From contig DAHWSH010000035.1 in the NCBI GenBank assembly GCA_027338645.1, positions 1-28,137 on the forward strand: a DNA stretch of 28,137 nucleotides, in the 5' to 3' direction. Positions 8,235-17,536 of this stretch are shown here, piece after piece (within the stretch, counting starts at the first letter, position 1; each line of letters starts with the position of its first letter). This DNA is from JAJZIH01 sp021785265 (GTDB lineage: Bacteria; Pseudomonadota; Gammaproteobacteria; JAKAQQ01). The position numbers and the translations under genes are program-made. The notes beneath the pieces are model-generated. The model saw only the letters and a list, made by a program, of their open reading frames with translations, had not been told where the DNA came from and ran no database searches.

Positions 8235-9569
8235 ATGGGAAGCGAGCGGGATCTGGTTCTGGGGTTGGGACGCAGCGGGCGGGCGACGGTCGATTGGCTG
8301 CGCCGCCGCCACCGCGAGGTTCTCGCGGTGGATGACCGGCCCGGACCACTGGCGGGCGATGCCGGAGCGCCCTTCCCGCCGGGCGTGGAAATCCATTGGG
8401 GTGGGGCCGGGGAGACGGTGCTCGATGGCTGCACCCGGATCATTCCCTCACCCGGAGTGGCCAATACCCATCCGCTCCTCGTGGCCGCGCGCCGCCGCGG
8501 GCTCGAGATCGTGGGGGATGTCGAGCTGTTTCTGCGCGAATGCCGGGCCCCCGTGGCGGCCATTACCGGCACCAACGGCAAGAGTACGGTGACCACGGTG
8601 GTCGGCGAGATGGCCCGCCAGGCGGGACTGAGGGTCGAGTGCGGGGCCAATCTCGGCACACCGGTCCTGGCGCTTGCGGACCGCCCGCTCCCCGACCTCT
8701 ACGTGCTTGAGCTCTCGAGCTTCCAGCTCGAGCGCACAACGTCCCTCCGGGCCCGGGCCGCGGTCGTCCTCAACATCAGCCCGGATCACCTGGATTGGCA
8801 TCCGTCGGAAGCGGACTACGCACGGGCCAAGGCCATCGTCTACCAGGGCGCGGAAGTCCGGGTTGCCAACCGGGATGATGCGCGGGTCATGGCCCTGCCC
8901 GGTCTCGGTCAGCCGGATTGGACCTTTGGTGGAATGGCGCCGGTCTCCGACCGTGAGTTCGGCATCCAGTCCGGCCGAGGTGAAGCCTGGCTGAGCCGGG
9001 GCCCGACCCGTCTCCTCCCGCTGTCCGAGGTGAACCTGACCGGTGCTCACCAAATCATGAATCTTCTGGCCGCACTCGCCATGGGCGAGGCACTCGGTCT
9101 CGACCGGGAGGCCGCGGTGGAGGCGGTGCGACGCTTCCGCGGTCTGCCGCACCGCCTGGAGTTTGTCGCCGAGGTGGCGGGGGTCCGGTTCTTCGATGAC
9201 AGCAAAGCCACCAATGTCGGGGCCTCTCTCGCGGCCACCCGGAGTTTCGATGCACCGATCCGCCTGATCGCGGGTGGCGTGGGCAAGGGGCAGGATTTCC
9301 GGCCGTGGGCTGCGGGCTTGCCGCCCGCGGTTTGCTCGGTTTACCTGATCGGGGAAAGCGCGGAAGGCTTGGGACACCGGCTCGACGGGGTGCGACCCTA
9401 CCGGATCGTGGGATCGCTCGAGGGCGCGGTCCGGGAGGCTTTTCACGAGGCCCATCCGGGCGATGTCGTCCTCCTGGCACCGGCCTGTGCCAGTTTCGAC
9501 CAGTTCCGGGATTATGCGCACCGGGGGGACGTGTTCCAGAAAAAGGTGCGGGAGTTAGGCCATGATTGA
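8235..9569 (+). CDS. murD: UDP-MurNAc-L-alanine:D-glutamate ligase MurD
   Basis: 444 residues. It adds D-glutamate as the second stem residue. The N-terminal nucleotide-sugar domain begins with GLGRSG (10-15), the ATP loop GTNGKST is at 112-118, and LELSSFQLE and NISPDHLDWH are typical MurD segments. The C-terminal domain has FFDDSKATNVGA, also characteristic. It starts one base after mraY and overlaps ftsW by 8 bases. Nothing is unusual. Confidence 0.97.
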   Translation: MGSERDLVLGLGRSGRATVDWLRRRHREVLAVDDRPGPLAGDAGAPFPPGVEIHWGGAGETVLDGCTRIIPSPGVANTHPLLVAARRRGLEIVGDVELFLRECRAPVAAITGTNGKSTVTTVVGEMARQAGLRVECGANLGTPVLALADRPLPDLYVLELSSFQLERTTSLRARAAVVLNISPDHLDWHPSEADYARAKAIVYQGAEVRVANRDDARVMALPGLGQPDWTFGGMAPVSDREFGIQSGRGEAWLSRGPTRLLPLSEVNLTGAHQIMNLLAALAMGEALGLDREAAVEAVRRFRGLPHRLEFVAEVAGVRFFDDSKATNVGASLAATRSFDAPIRLIAGGVGKGQDFRPWAAGLPPAVCSVYLIGESAEGLGHRLDGVRPYRIVGSLEGAVREAFHEAHPGDVVLLAPACASFDQFRDYAHRGDVFQKKVRELGHD

Positions 9570-10728
9570 CGTCCCAGAGCGCCGGGCGACTCAGGGTCCG
9601 GATGGCCTCCTGCTCCTTTTGTCCGGGATTCTGCTCGCCTTCGGACTGGTCATGGTGGCCTCGGCCTCCGTGTTCTGGTCAGCGACCGTTTCGGGCGGAC
9701 CCTGGCACGTGTTTGAGCGGCAACTCCTGTTTTCGGGTATTGGCCTGATCGCGGGCTTCGTGGTCCTCAACCTGCCTCTCGGGCTGTTTCTGAGGATGCG
9801 CCACCTGGTGCTCGTGGTGGCGCTTGCCCTCCTGGCCCTGGTCCTCGTCCCGGGGGTCGGACGCGCGGTCAACGGTTCGATGCGCTGGCTGCCCTTCGGC
9901 CTGTTCCGGATGCAGGCCTCGGAGCCCGCCCTGCTCCTCATTGCCATCTATCTCGCGGGTTACGGGGCGGAACAGGGCGGTCGGCTCGCGGGTGGCCTGG
10001 GCGGTCTTGTGGTTCCCTTGCTGCCGGTCGGGCTTGCGGCCGTCCTGCTCCTGCTCGAGCCCGATTTCGGCGGAGCCGCAGTGCTCTTGGCCATGGCGTT
10101 CACGGTTTTTTTCCTGGCCGGGGCCCGTTTTCGGGACCTTTTGATCCTCTTTCTCGTGGGTCTCGTCGTCATGGTCCTGGTGGCGGTCGCGGCACCCTAC
10201 CGGGTCATCCGCCTGACCACCTTCCTCGATCCCTGGCATCACGCCCGGAGCAGCGGTTTCCAGTTGGTGCAATCCCTGATCGCGATTGGTCACGGCGGCT
10301 GGCTCGGTACGGGCCTCGGCCGCGGAATCGAAAAGCTGTTCTACCTGCCCGAGCCCGAGTCCGATTTCATCTTCGCCGTGATCGGCGAGGAGTTGGGCTT
10401 TGTCGGGATGTTTACTGTGCTCATCGGCTTTGCCTTCCTCACGTTCCGGATCTTCTGGATCGGACGGGGGGCGGAAAAGGTCGGCCGGCGTTTCGAGGGG
10501 CTGCTCTGCTACGCGATCGGGAGCTGGATCGGCTTCGAGGTCCTGATCAATGCCGGTGTCAATCTGGGCGCTTTACCGACCAAGGGCATCACCTTGCCGC
10601 TGATTTCCGCGGGCGGCTCGAACCTGATCATGACGCTCGTGGCACTCGCCCTCGTGCTCAATGTCTCGATCTGGATCTCGACGACCGGGCATCGGCGTCC
10701 GGCGGTCGGGGAGCGGGAGCATGTCTAG
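9562..10728 (+). CDS. ftsW: Septal peptidoglycan polymerase FtsW (SEDS family)
   Basis: 388 residues with about ten hydrophobic helices. SEDS proteins polymerise lipid II; FtsW works with FtsI at the septum. Recognisable features are the charged periplasmic loop with VNGSMRWLPFG, EPDFGGA in the middle, PEPESDFIFAVIGEELGF in the large loop, and near the C-terminus PTKGITLPLISAGGSNLI, a family hallmark. The ATG at 9562 overlaps the murD stop by 8 bases. The gene ends 8 bases inside murG. Position between murD and murG supports FtsW over RodA. Confidence 0.96.
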   Translation: MIDVPERRATQGPDGLLLLLSGILLAFGLVMVASASVFWSATVSGGPWHVFERQLLFSGIGLIAGFVVLNLPLGLFLRMRHLVLVVALALLALVLVPGVGRAVNGSMRWLPFGLFRMQASEPALLLIAIYLAGYGAEQGGRLAGGLGGLVVPLLPVGLAAVLLLLEPDFGGAAVLLAMAFTVFFLAGARFRDLLILFLVGLVVMVLVAVAAPYRVIRLTTFLDPWHHARSSGFQLVQSLIAIGHGGWLGTGLGRGIEKLFYLPEPESDFIFAVIGEELGFVGMFTVLIGFAFLTFRIFWIGRGAEKVGRRFEGLLCYAIGSWIGFEVLINAGVNLGALPTKGITLPLISAGGSNLIMTLVALALVLNVSIWISTTGHRRPAVGEREHV

Positions 10729-11812
10729 GGTTCCGGTCGTGGCCCTCGTGGCCGGGGGGACCGGCGGCCATGTCATGCCCGCCTTGGCCATCGCCGCTGC
10801 GCTGGAAGGATCCGGGTTCCGGGTGCACTGGATCGGTACATGCCGCGGCTTGGAAAACGAGATCGTGCCGAGACAGGGCTATCCTCTGACCGCCTTCGAC
10901 CTCTCCGGTTTCCGGGGCCGGAGCGGACGGCTCCGCGCGATGGCCCTGGTCGAGTTCGCACGGGCCTTCGTAGCCTGTGTCCGTCTCCTGCCCCGCCTCG
11001 ACGTGGTGGCGGTGGTCGGCATGGGGGGCTATGCGAGTCTGCCCGCCGGCTGTGCTGCCTGGCTCGTCCGGCGGCCGCTTTTGATCCATGAACAGAATGC
11101 CGTTTCCGGGTGGTCCAACCGCCTGCTCTATCCCTTGGCCCGTCGCGTACTGACGAGTTTTCCGGGAGCGTTCCCGGAACGGGCCCGCGTCCGGCTCGTG
11201 GGACTCCCGGTCGCCCCGGCGATTGCCGCACTGCCCCCGCCGGCCGATCGCTGGCGGGATCGCAGCGGTCCGGCCCGACTGCTCGTGCTCGGCGGCAGTC
11301 AAGGGGCACACCGGCTGAACCGGCTGATTGGCGAAATCCTGGCCGACTGGCCGGCCGACCTGCCGCTCCTCGTCCGGCATCAGGCCGGGCGGGGGGACTG
11401 CGAGGCCACCCGCAGGGCCTGTGCGTCCTATGGCGACCGGGTCGAGGTCGTCCCCTTTTTCGAAGATATGGCCGCGGCCTACGGGTGGGCGGATTGCGTG
11501 CTGGCCCGCTCGGGGGCCGCCACCGTGGCCGAACTGGCTTGTGCCGGACTGCCTGCGCTCCTCGTGCCCTATCCCCATGCGGTCGATGACCACCAGACGA
11601 AAAATGCCCAAGGGCTGGTCGGGGCGGGTGCGGCTTTACTCGTCCGCGAACAGGATCTCGATCCGCCCCGGATCGGCCGCCTCCTGGCCGGGCTCCTGTC
11701 CGACCGCGCCCGGCTCCTCGCCATGGCGGAAGCAGCCCGGCGCCTGGCCCGTCCGGGCGCGGCGGACGCCGTGGTGGCCGAGATCCGCGCCGTCTCGCGG
11801 AGGCTCACATGA
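10721..11812 (+). CDS. murG: UDP-GlcNAc:undecaprenyl-PP-MurNAc-pentapeptide GlcNAc transferase MurG
   Basis: 363 residues. This GT-B glycosyltransferase on the inner face of the cytoplasmic membrane converts lipid I to lipid II. The glycine-rich loop GGTGGHV is at residues 12-18, HEQNAV lies near 124, LGGSQGAHRLN opens the C-terminal domain, and SGAATVAEL with PHAVDDHQTKNA forms the UDP-GlcNAc site. I start at ATG 10721 because it gives the canonical short N-terminus; an upstream in-frame start at 10661 would add 20 basic residues inside ftsW. It overlaps murC by ATGA. Confidence 0.97.
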   Translation: MSRVPVVALVAGGTGGHVMPALAIAAALEGSGFRVHWIGTCRGLENEIVPRQGYPLTAFDLSGFRGRSGRLRAMALVEFARAFVACVRLLPRLDVVAVVGMGGYASLPAGCAAWLVRRPLLIHEQNAVSGWSNRLLYPLARRVLTSFPGAFPERARVRLVGLPVAPAIAALPPPADRWRDRSGPARLLVLGGSQGAHRLNRLIGEILADWPADLPLLVRHQAGRGDCEATRRACASYGDRVEVVPFFEDMAAAYGWADCVLARSGAATVAELACAGLPALLVPYPHAVDDHQTKNAQGLVGAGAALLVREQDLDPPRIGRLLAGLLSDRARLLAMAEAARRLARPGAADAVVAEIRAVSRRLT

Positions 11813-13215
11813 TGCCGGGTGAACGGATGGGACGAATCCGGCGGATCCACTTTGTCGGGATCGGCGGCACCGGCATGAATGGCATTGCCGAGCTTTTGTT
11901 CAACCTGGGCTACGACGTGAGCGGCTCGGATGCCCGGAAGAGCAGCGTCACCGATCGCCTGGCTGCGCTCGGCCTCCATATCACGCAGGGCCACAAGGCC
12001 CAGGCGGTCCGCGGGGCGGATGTGGTCGTGGTCTCGAGTGCCATCAGTGCCGACAATGTCGAGCTGGCCTCCGCCCGGGCACTCAAGATCCCGATCATTC
12101 CGCGGGCCGAGATGCTGGCCGAACTCATGCGTTTCCGGTACGGGATCGCCGTGGCCGGAAGCCACGGCAAAACGACCACGACGGCGCTCATCGCGAGTCT
12201 CCTGGTCGAGGCCGGTGAGGATCCGACCTTCGTGATCGGGGGACGCTTGAACAGCCACTCGGCCAATGCCCGTCTCGGGGGGGGGCGCTATCTCGTGGCC
12301 GAGGCGGACGAGAGCGATGCTTCCTTCCTTTTATACCAGCCCCTCCTCGCGGTCGTGACCAACATCGACCGTGATCACCTCAATGCCTACCAGGGGGACT
12401 TCGATCGCCTGCGCCAGGCCTTTTCCGATTTTCTCCATCACCTGCCGTTCTACGGCTTCGCGGTCGTCGGGGTCGATGATCCGGAAGTCGCCCGCCTGGC
12501 ACCGGCCATTGGTCGTCCGACCCTGCGGTACGGCTTCTCCGAGGCGGCCGATGTGCGGGGGGTGGGACTCGTCTCCGAAGGGCTGAGAACCCGGATCCGG
12601 GTTGCCCGAAGCGGGCGCGCGGAAACCGAGTTCGTGGTTAACCTGGCCGGGCGACACAATGCGGAGAATGCGCTCGCGGCCATCGCGGTGGCCCAGGTGC
12701 TCGAGCTTTCCGATTCGGCCCTCGGCCGTGCCCTGGACCGCTTCCAGGGAACCGGGCGACGTTTCCAGCTGCACGGGGGGGCTCGTTTCGGAAAGACCGA
12801 GTTCCTTCTCGTCGAGGATTACGCGCACCATCCGCGTGAGATCGAGGCCACGCTCGAGGCGGCCGAACAGGCCTGGCCCGACCGGCGCAAGGTCGTGGTT
12901 TTCCAGCCGCATCGCTACAGCCGGACCTTCGATCTCCTTGAAGACTTCAGCCGTGTGCTGTCGCAGGCAACCGTTCTGATCCTGACCGAGGTCTACCCCG
13001 CCGGGGAACGACCCATTCCGGGAGCCGATGGCCGGGCGTTGTCGCGGGCGATCCGGGCCCGCGGGCCCGTCGTGCCGGTTTTTGCCGACCGTCTGACGGA
13101 TCTGCCGGCTTTGCTCGGTCGCCTGGTCGAGTCCGAGGATGTCGTGCTCCTGCTCGGCGCCGGCGACTGGGGCGAACTCATTCCGATCCTGATGAAGGGG
13201 AGGGAGGCTTCATGA
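11809..13215 (+). CDS. murC: UDP-N-acetylmuramate:L-alanine ligase MurC
   Basis: 468 residues. It adds L-alanine to UDP-MurNAc. The Rossmann-type loop GIGGTGMNG starts at residue 17, the ATP loop GSHGKTT is at 117-123, and DYAHHPREIEATL plus FQPHRYSRT in the C-terminal half are MurC-specific. The start ATG at 11809 has GGAGG 5 bases upstream (11799-11803). ATG 11827 is a possible later start that would still keep the glycine loop. It overlaps ddl by ATGA, leaving no room for murB, which often follows murC. Confidence 0.97.
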   Translation: MMPGERMGRIRRIHFVGIGGTGMNGIAELLFNLGYDVSGSDARKSSVTDRLAALGLHITQGHKAQAVRGADVVVVSSAISADNVELASARALKIPIIPRAEMLAELMRFRYGIAVAGSHGKTTTTALIASLLVEAGEDPTFVIGGRLNSHSANARLGGGRYLVAEADESDASFLLYQPLLAVVTNIDRDHLNAYQGDFDRLRQAFSDFLHHLPFYGFAVVGVDDPEVARLAPAIGRPTLRYGFSEAADVRGVGLVSEGLRTRIRVARSGRAETEFVVNLAGRHNAENALAAIAVAQVLELSDSALGRALDRFQGTGRRFQLHGGARFGKTEFLLVEDYAHHPREIEATLEAAEQAWPDRRKVVVFQPHRYSRTFDLLEDFSRVLSQATVLILTEVYPAGERPIPGADGRALSRAIRARGPVVPVFADRLTDLPALLGRLVESEDVVLLLGAGDWGELIPILMKGREAS

Positions 13216-14156
13216 CGGAGCGTCTCTTGCCTCTCGGACTGGACGGCATCCGCCGGGTCGCGGTGCTCGCCGGCGGTCATTCCGGAGAACGCGCGGTTTC
13301 ACTGGAGAGCGGTCAGGCGGTGGGCGCGGCGCTCGCGGGTGCCGGTCTCGACGTTTGTTCCCTCGATCCGATCGAACCCGGTTTCGTGGGCCGACTGCTC
13401 GCCGCCCAGGTCGATTGCGTGTTCAACGTCCTCCACGGTCCGGGTGGAGAAGATGGAACGATCCAGGGGCTCCTCGAATCGATGAAGCTGCCCTATACCG
13501 GGAGCGGAGTTTTGGGTTCAGCCCTCAGCATGGACAAGTACCGCTCGAAACTCCTCTGTCAGACCATGGCACTCCCCGTACCGCCCGGGGTGATCTGTCC
13601 TGCAGACCGGCCGGCCGAACCCCCCTTCCCGCTGCCTTGGTGCGTCAAGCCGGTGGACCAGGGTTCGAGCCTGGGCGTGAGCCGGGTCGACGATCCGTCC
13701 GGTCTCGAGGCGGCTTTCGTCCAGGCCCGGCGCCACTCACCCAGGATCCTCATCGAACCGTGGATCGAGGGCGGGGAATATACGGTGGCGCTCGTCGCTT
13801 CCTTGATCCTGCCCTCAATCCGGATCGAAACCGCCCGCGGCTTCTATGATTACGAAGCCAAGTATAAAGACCCGAAGACCCGCTACCACTGCCCGTCCGG
13901 ACTGGATCCCGGACGGGAGGCCGCGCTCGGGGATCTGGCTCGACGGGCCGCGTCCTGCCTCGATGTCAGCGGATGGTGCCGGGTCGACTTCCGGATCACG
14001 CCGGATCACAGGCCCTACCTGATCGAGGTCAATACCGTGCCGGGCATGACGGGACACAGTCTCGTTCCGATGGCGGCACGTGCCCATGGCTGGGACTTCA
14101 CCCGGCTGTGTCTCGAAATCCTGGCCCAGTGCCGGGGCCGTGGAGGACGGACGTGA
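13212..14156 (+). CDS. ddl: D-alanine--D-alanine ligase (DdlB type)
   Basis: 314 residues (DdlB about 306). This ATP-grasp enzyme joins two D-alanines for MurF. VAVLAGGHSGERAVSLESG near the N-terminus, FNVLHGPGGEDGTIQGLLE, GSALSMDKYRSK, KPVDQGSSLGVSR and the C-terminal EVNTVPGMTGHSLVP are family landmarks, including substrate- and Mg-binding residues. GGGAGG at 13202-13207 precedes the ATG at 13212, which overlaps the murC stop. The 3' end overlaps ftsQ by GTGA. It is complete. Confidence 0.97.
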   Translation: MTERLLPLGLDGIRRVAVLAGGHSGERAVSLESGQAVGAALAGAGLDVCSLDPIEPGFVGRLLAAQVDCVFNVLHGPGGEDGTIQGLLESMKLPYTGSGVLGSALSMDKYRSKLLCQTMALPVPPGVICPADRPAEPPFPLPWCVKPVDQGSSLGVSRVDDPSGLEAAFVQARRHSPRILIEPWIEGGEYTVALVASLILPSIRIETARGFYDYEAKYKDPKTRYHCPSGLDPGREAALGDLARRAASCLDVSGWCRVDFRITPDHRPYLIEVNTVPGMTGHSLVPMAARAHGWDFTRLCLEILAQCRGRGGRT

Positions 14157-14911
14157 AGAGGCGCCGCTCCCCCCTCGCCAAAAGTCCGTCCCGCCTCCGG
14201 TCCCTCGGCTGGCTCGCATTCGGTCTGGTGCTGGCTGGGCTCCTGTATGCGGGGATCGCTGATTTCCGGTGGCTGCCCGCCGGGCCGCCGCTCACCCGCC
14301 GGATCGTCCGGATCCGGGGACGGGAGATCACGGTCGCCCAGGTGCAAGCCGCTCTCCGGCCCGACTGGAAGTCCGGCTGGCTCAACTTTCCGATCAATCG
14401 GGCCGTGCACCGGCTCCAGCGCATGCCCTGGGTGGCCCATGCGGCAATCACCCGCATCTGGCCCGATACCCTGGTGGTCACGGTCAGCGAACAACGACCC
14501 ATCGCCCGCTGGCAGCGGGAGGCTCTGGTGAATGCCCAGGGCCGGCTGTTTTACCGGGGTCCCATCCCCAAGCGTTTCCGTCGGCTCCCTGAACTGTCCG
14601 GTGCGGCCGGCAGCCTCGTGGCACTCGTGAGAATGGAGGCAACCTGCATCCGACGGCTGGCCCGGGTCGGCGAGAGGCTCCACTCCCTGATCGAGAACCG
14701 GCGCGGGGGCTTCCGTGTAGACCTCACCGGGGGCCTCGAACTCCGTCTCGGCCGGAGGAGCCAGCGGGCCTTGAGGCGCCTCGATCGCTTCCTCGACGTG
14801 GTCCGCCCGGCCCTGGGACCGCGCCTTCCCCAGGTGGCCTATGTCGACTTGCGGTACGTCAATGGCTTCGCCGTGGGCTGGCGCCACTCCACCGTTTCTG
14901 AAACGCACTGA
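14153..14911 (+). CDS. ftsQ: Cell division protein FtsQ
   Basis: 252 residues, a bitopic membrane protein linking early and late divisome proteins (FtsL/FtsB). A very basic N-terminus (VKRRRSPLAK) is followed by a transmembrane helix at about 18-36. A POTRA-like stretch (ITVAQVQAAL, then INRAVHRLQRMPWVAHAAI) comes next, then the beta domain ending in VAYVDLRYVNGFAVGW. The GTG start at 14153 sits in a GTGA overlap with the ddl stop. An in-frame start at 13973 would put 60 unrelated residues inside ddl. The gap to ftsA is 15 bases. Confidence 0.94.
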   Translation: MKRRRSPLAKSPSRLRSLGWLAFGLVLAGLLYAGIADFRWLPAGPPLTRRIVRIRGREITVAQVQAALRPDWKSGWLNFPINRAVHRLQRMPWVAHAAITRIWPDTLVVTVSEQRPIARWQREALVNAQGRLFYRGPIPKRFRRLPELSGAAGSLVALVRMEATCIRRLARVGERLHSLIENRRGGFRVDLTGGLELRLGRRSQRALRRLDRFLDVVRPALGPRLPQVAYVDLRYVNGFAVGWRHSTVSETH

Positions 14912-14926
14912 ACTGAGGTTGTTCGC

Positions 14927-16165
14927 ATGGCGAAAAAATCAGACAAGAACCTGATCGTAGGACTCGATATCGGGACCTCGAAGGTGGTTGCCCTCGTGGG
15001 GGAGCGCTCCCCCGAGGGCCAGATCGAGGTGATCGGCATCGGATCTCATCCTTCCCGGGGACTCAAGCGGGGGGTCGTCGTGAATATCGACTCGACGGTC
15101 CAGTCGATCGACCAGGCGGTACGCGAGGCCGAGCTCATGACGGGCTGTTCGATCACCGAGGTCTATACCGGGATCGCCGGGAGCCACGTGCGCAGCCTCA
15201 ACTCGCACGGCATCGTCGCCATCCGGGACCAGGAGGTCACCCCCGAAGACGTGACGCGGGTCATCGATGCCGCCCGGGCGGTCGCCATTCCGGCCGACCA
15301 GAAGGTCCTGCATGTGGTGCCCCAGGAGTTCATCGTGGATCAGCAGGGGGACGTTCGGGAACCGATCGGCATGTTCGGTGTGCGGCTCGAAGCCAAGGTG
15401 CATATCGTGACCGGTGCGGTTTCGGCGGCACAGAACATCGTGAAATGCATCGAACGGTGCAACCTCTCGGTCCGGGGCATGGTGCTGGAGCAGCTGGCTT
15501 CCGGTGCGGCCACGTTGACCGACGACGAGAAGGAGCTCGGAGTGGCGCTCGTGGATATCGGCGGGGGGACCACCGATCTTGCGGTCTACGCGCATGGGGC
15601 CATCCGTCATACCGCCGTGATTCCGATCGCCGGGGACCAGGTCACGAACGATATCGCCATCACGCTCCGGACACCGACCCATCATGCAGAGGAAATCAAA
15701 CTGCGTTACGGTTGCGCGCTTGCGCAGCTCGCCAGCCCCGAGGAAACCATCGAGGTTCCGGGTGTGGGCGAACGGGCGCCGCGCAAGCTGGCCCGCCAGG
15801 CTCTGGCCGAGGTCATCCAACCCCGCTATGAAGAGCTGTTTTCGCTGATCCAGCACGAGATCCAGCGCGCCGGTTACGAGGATCTCATCCCGGCCGGGAT
15901 CGTGCTGACGGGAGGCGCCTCGAAGATGGTGGGCGCCACGGAGCTTGCGGAGGAAGTGTTTCATGCCCCGGTGCGCTGCGGCGCCCCGAAGGCCGTGAGC
16001 GGCCTCCGGGAGGTCGTCTCCAACCCGATTTATTCAACCGCGGTCGGACTGCTTTTGCATGCCCTCCGCGACGAGACGCAGGTGCAGGGCGAGCGCACCC
16101 ACCTGCGGGACGATCTGGAAGGAGTCTGGGAACGGATGAAACAGTGGTTTCAGGGCAATTTCTGA
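14927..16165 (+). CDS. ftsA: Cell division protein FtsA
   Basis: 412 residues, an actin-like ATPase that tethers FtsZ to the membrane. Phosphate-binding loops are DIGTSK (14-19) and DIGGGTTD (210-217), and the adenosine motif is VLTGGASKM (326-334). The last residues, from about 398 (GVWERMKQWFQGNF), form an amphipathic helix rich in aromatic and basic residues, the membrane-targeting sequence. GAGG at 14915-14918 lies 8 bases before the ATG. It is complete and followed after 69 bases by ftsZ. Confidence 0.97.
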   Translation: MAKKSDKNLIVGLDIGTSKVVALVGERSPEGQIEVIGIGSHPSRGLKRGVVVNIDSTVQSIDQAVREAELMTGCSITEVYTGIAGSHVRSLNSHGIVAIRDQEVTPEDVTRVIDAARAVAIPADQKVLHVVPQEFIVDQQGDVREPIGMFGVRLEAKVHIVTGAVSAAQNIVKCIERCNLSVRGMVLEQLASGAATLTDDEKELGVALVDIGGGTTDLAVYAHGAIRHTAVIPIAGDQVTNDIAITLRTPTHHAEEIKLRYGCALAQLASPEETIEVPGVGERAPRKLARQALAEVIQPRYEELFSLIQHEIQRAGYEDLIPAGIVLTGGASKMVGATELAEEVFHAPVRCGAPKAVSGLREVVSNPIYSTAVGLLLHALRDETQVQGERTHLRDDLEGVWERMKQWFQGNF

Positions 16166-16234
16166 TGAGAACCACGGTGCGGGCCGAGGAGTCAGTGTGC
16201 AGTTCAAATCCATGTCAACGACGAGGTAACGGTC

Positions 16235-17404
16235 ATGAGTCATTTTGAAATGGTTGATGGGGTGACCCAGGATGCGGTCATCAAGGTGATGGGGGTCGGC
16301 GGTGGAGGTGGGAATGCGGTCCATCACATGCTGGCCATGGGGATCGACGGGGTCGAGTTCATCTGTGTGAACACCGACGCCCAGGCCCTGCGCCATACCG
16401 AGGCCCGGCTGCCGCTCCAGATCGGCTCCAACCTGACCCGCGGACTCGGGGCCGGATCCAATCCGGACATCGGGCGGCAGGCGGCCCTCGAGGACCGGGA
16501 ACGGCTCCAGGAAGTGATCCGCGGCTCGGATCTCCTGTTCGTGACCGCCTGCATGGGCGGGGGGACCGGAACCGGTGCGGCACCCGTCATCGCGCAGATC
16601 GCGAAGGAAATGGGGATCCTGGTCGTGGCGGTCGTGACCAAGCCCTTCGCCTTTGAGGGGTCCCGCCGCATGACGATTGCCCAGAAGGGCATCAGCGAGC
16701 TGGCCAAGACGGTCGATTCCCTGATCACGGTACCGAACGAAAAACTCCTGAGCGTGGTGGGGGCCGAGATCCCGCTGCTCGAAGCCTTCAAGATCGCGAA
16801 CGGGGTGCTGGTCGGGGCGGTTCAGGGCATTGCCGAGTTGATCACCCGGCCCGGGACCATCAACCTCGATTTCGCCGACGTGCGGACGGTGATGTCCGAG
16901 ATGGGAACGGCCATGATGGGGACCGGTCGGGCCCAGGGCGAGAGACGGGCCCGTGAAGCGGTCGAACAGGCGGTGGCGAGTCCCTTGCTCGAGGAGTGCG
17001 ATCTGTCCGGAGCGAAAGGACTGCTCGTCAACGTGTCGGTGGGCGGGGAGCCCGGACTCAGCCTGGGTGAATTCCAGGAAGTCGGGGACTATGTCCGCCA
17101 TCTCGCCTCCGATGATGCGGTGGTCAAGATCGGGACCGTGGTGGATCCTGCCCTGGGTGGGGAACTCCGGGTCACGGTGGTCGTGACGGGCATCAACTCG
17201 GTTCGCCAGCGGGGACCGGTGGCGGTCGAGGTTGCGAAAGAGCAGGAACCCCGGGTCGTGAATGGGCCCCGCCAGCCCGTGAACTACCTGGATCTCGATC
17301 CACCGACCGTCAAGCGCAAGAAGCCCCAGGCGATTCCCCCGACGCTATATGAGGAGGAGGCCTTGTCGGACATTCCGGCGTTTCTGCGACGGCAGGCCGA
17401 CTGA
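16235..17404 (+). CDS. ftsZ: Cell division GTPase FtsZ
   Basis: 389 residues, the tubulin homologue that forms the cytokinetic ring. GGGGGNAV (22-29) begins the nucleotide fold, the tubulin signature GGGTGTG is at 108-114, and the synergy loop NLDFAD (210-215) supplies the catalytic aspartates. After a short linker (about 320-375) the C-terminal peptide DIPAFLRRQAD (379-389) matches the conserved FtsA/ZipA-binding tail. GAGG at 16223-16226 is 8 bases upstream of ATG 16235. The 69-base gap after ftsA is the first sizeable one in the cluster, so an extra promoter in or before it is possible, but I see no clear one. Confidence 0.98.
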   Translation: MSHFEMVDGVTQDAVIKVMGVGGGGGNAVHHMLAMGIDGVEFICVNTDAQALRHTEARLPLQIGSNLTRGLGAGSNPDIGRQAALEDRERLQEVIRGSDLLFVTACMGGGTGTGAAPVIAQIAKEMGILVVAVVTKPFAFEGSRRMTIAQKGISELAKTVDSLITVPNEKLLSVVGAEIPLLEAFKIANGVLVGAVQGIAELITRPGTINLDFADVRTVMSEMGTAMMGTGRAQGERRAREAVEQAVASPLLEECDLSGAKGLLVNVSVGGEPGLSLGEFQEVGDYVRHLASDDAVVKIGTVVDPALGGELRVTVVVTGINSVRQRGPVAVEVAKEQEPRVVNGPRQPVNYLDLDPPTVKRKKPQAIPPTLYEEEALSDIPAFLRRQAD

Positions 17405-17536
17405 CCGGGGGCCATAGGCTTCCACCAGTGGCTGTGATAACATTTCAGGTCCTGCCCGGAAAAACGGGGGGGCCACCGGGGCCTGTCCCGCCTGGCCGGG
17501 GCACAGGGCCGTTCGATCCGTTTGAGGACCACACGC
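17405..17536 (+). promoter_or_regulatory. ftsZ-lpxC spacer, possible lpxC promoter
   Basis: This 132-base gap is long for the cluster. TGTGATAACAT (17433-17443) contains a TG followed by GATAAC, a partial extended -10. No matching -35 is evident. A GC-rich imperfect stem can be drawn in 17482-17514, without a T-run. In many proteobacteria lpxC has some independent transcription. The position supports a regulatory role but the elements are weak. Confidence 0.25.

Noticed and set aside
16166..16234. Separate ftsZ promoter between ftsA and ftsZ
   Set aside because: No credible -35/-10 pair. The known extra ftsZ promoters in other bacteria often lie inside ftsA, which I cannot judge by eye.
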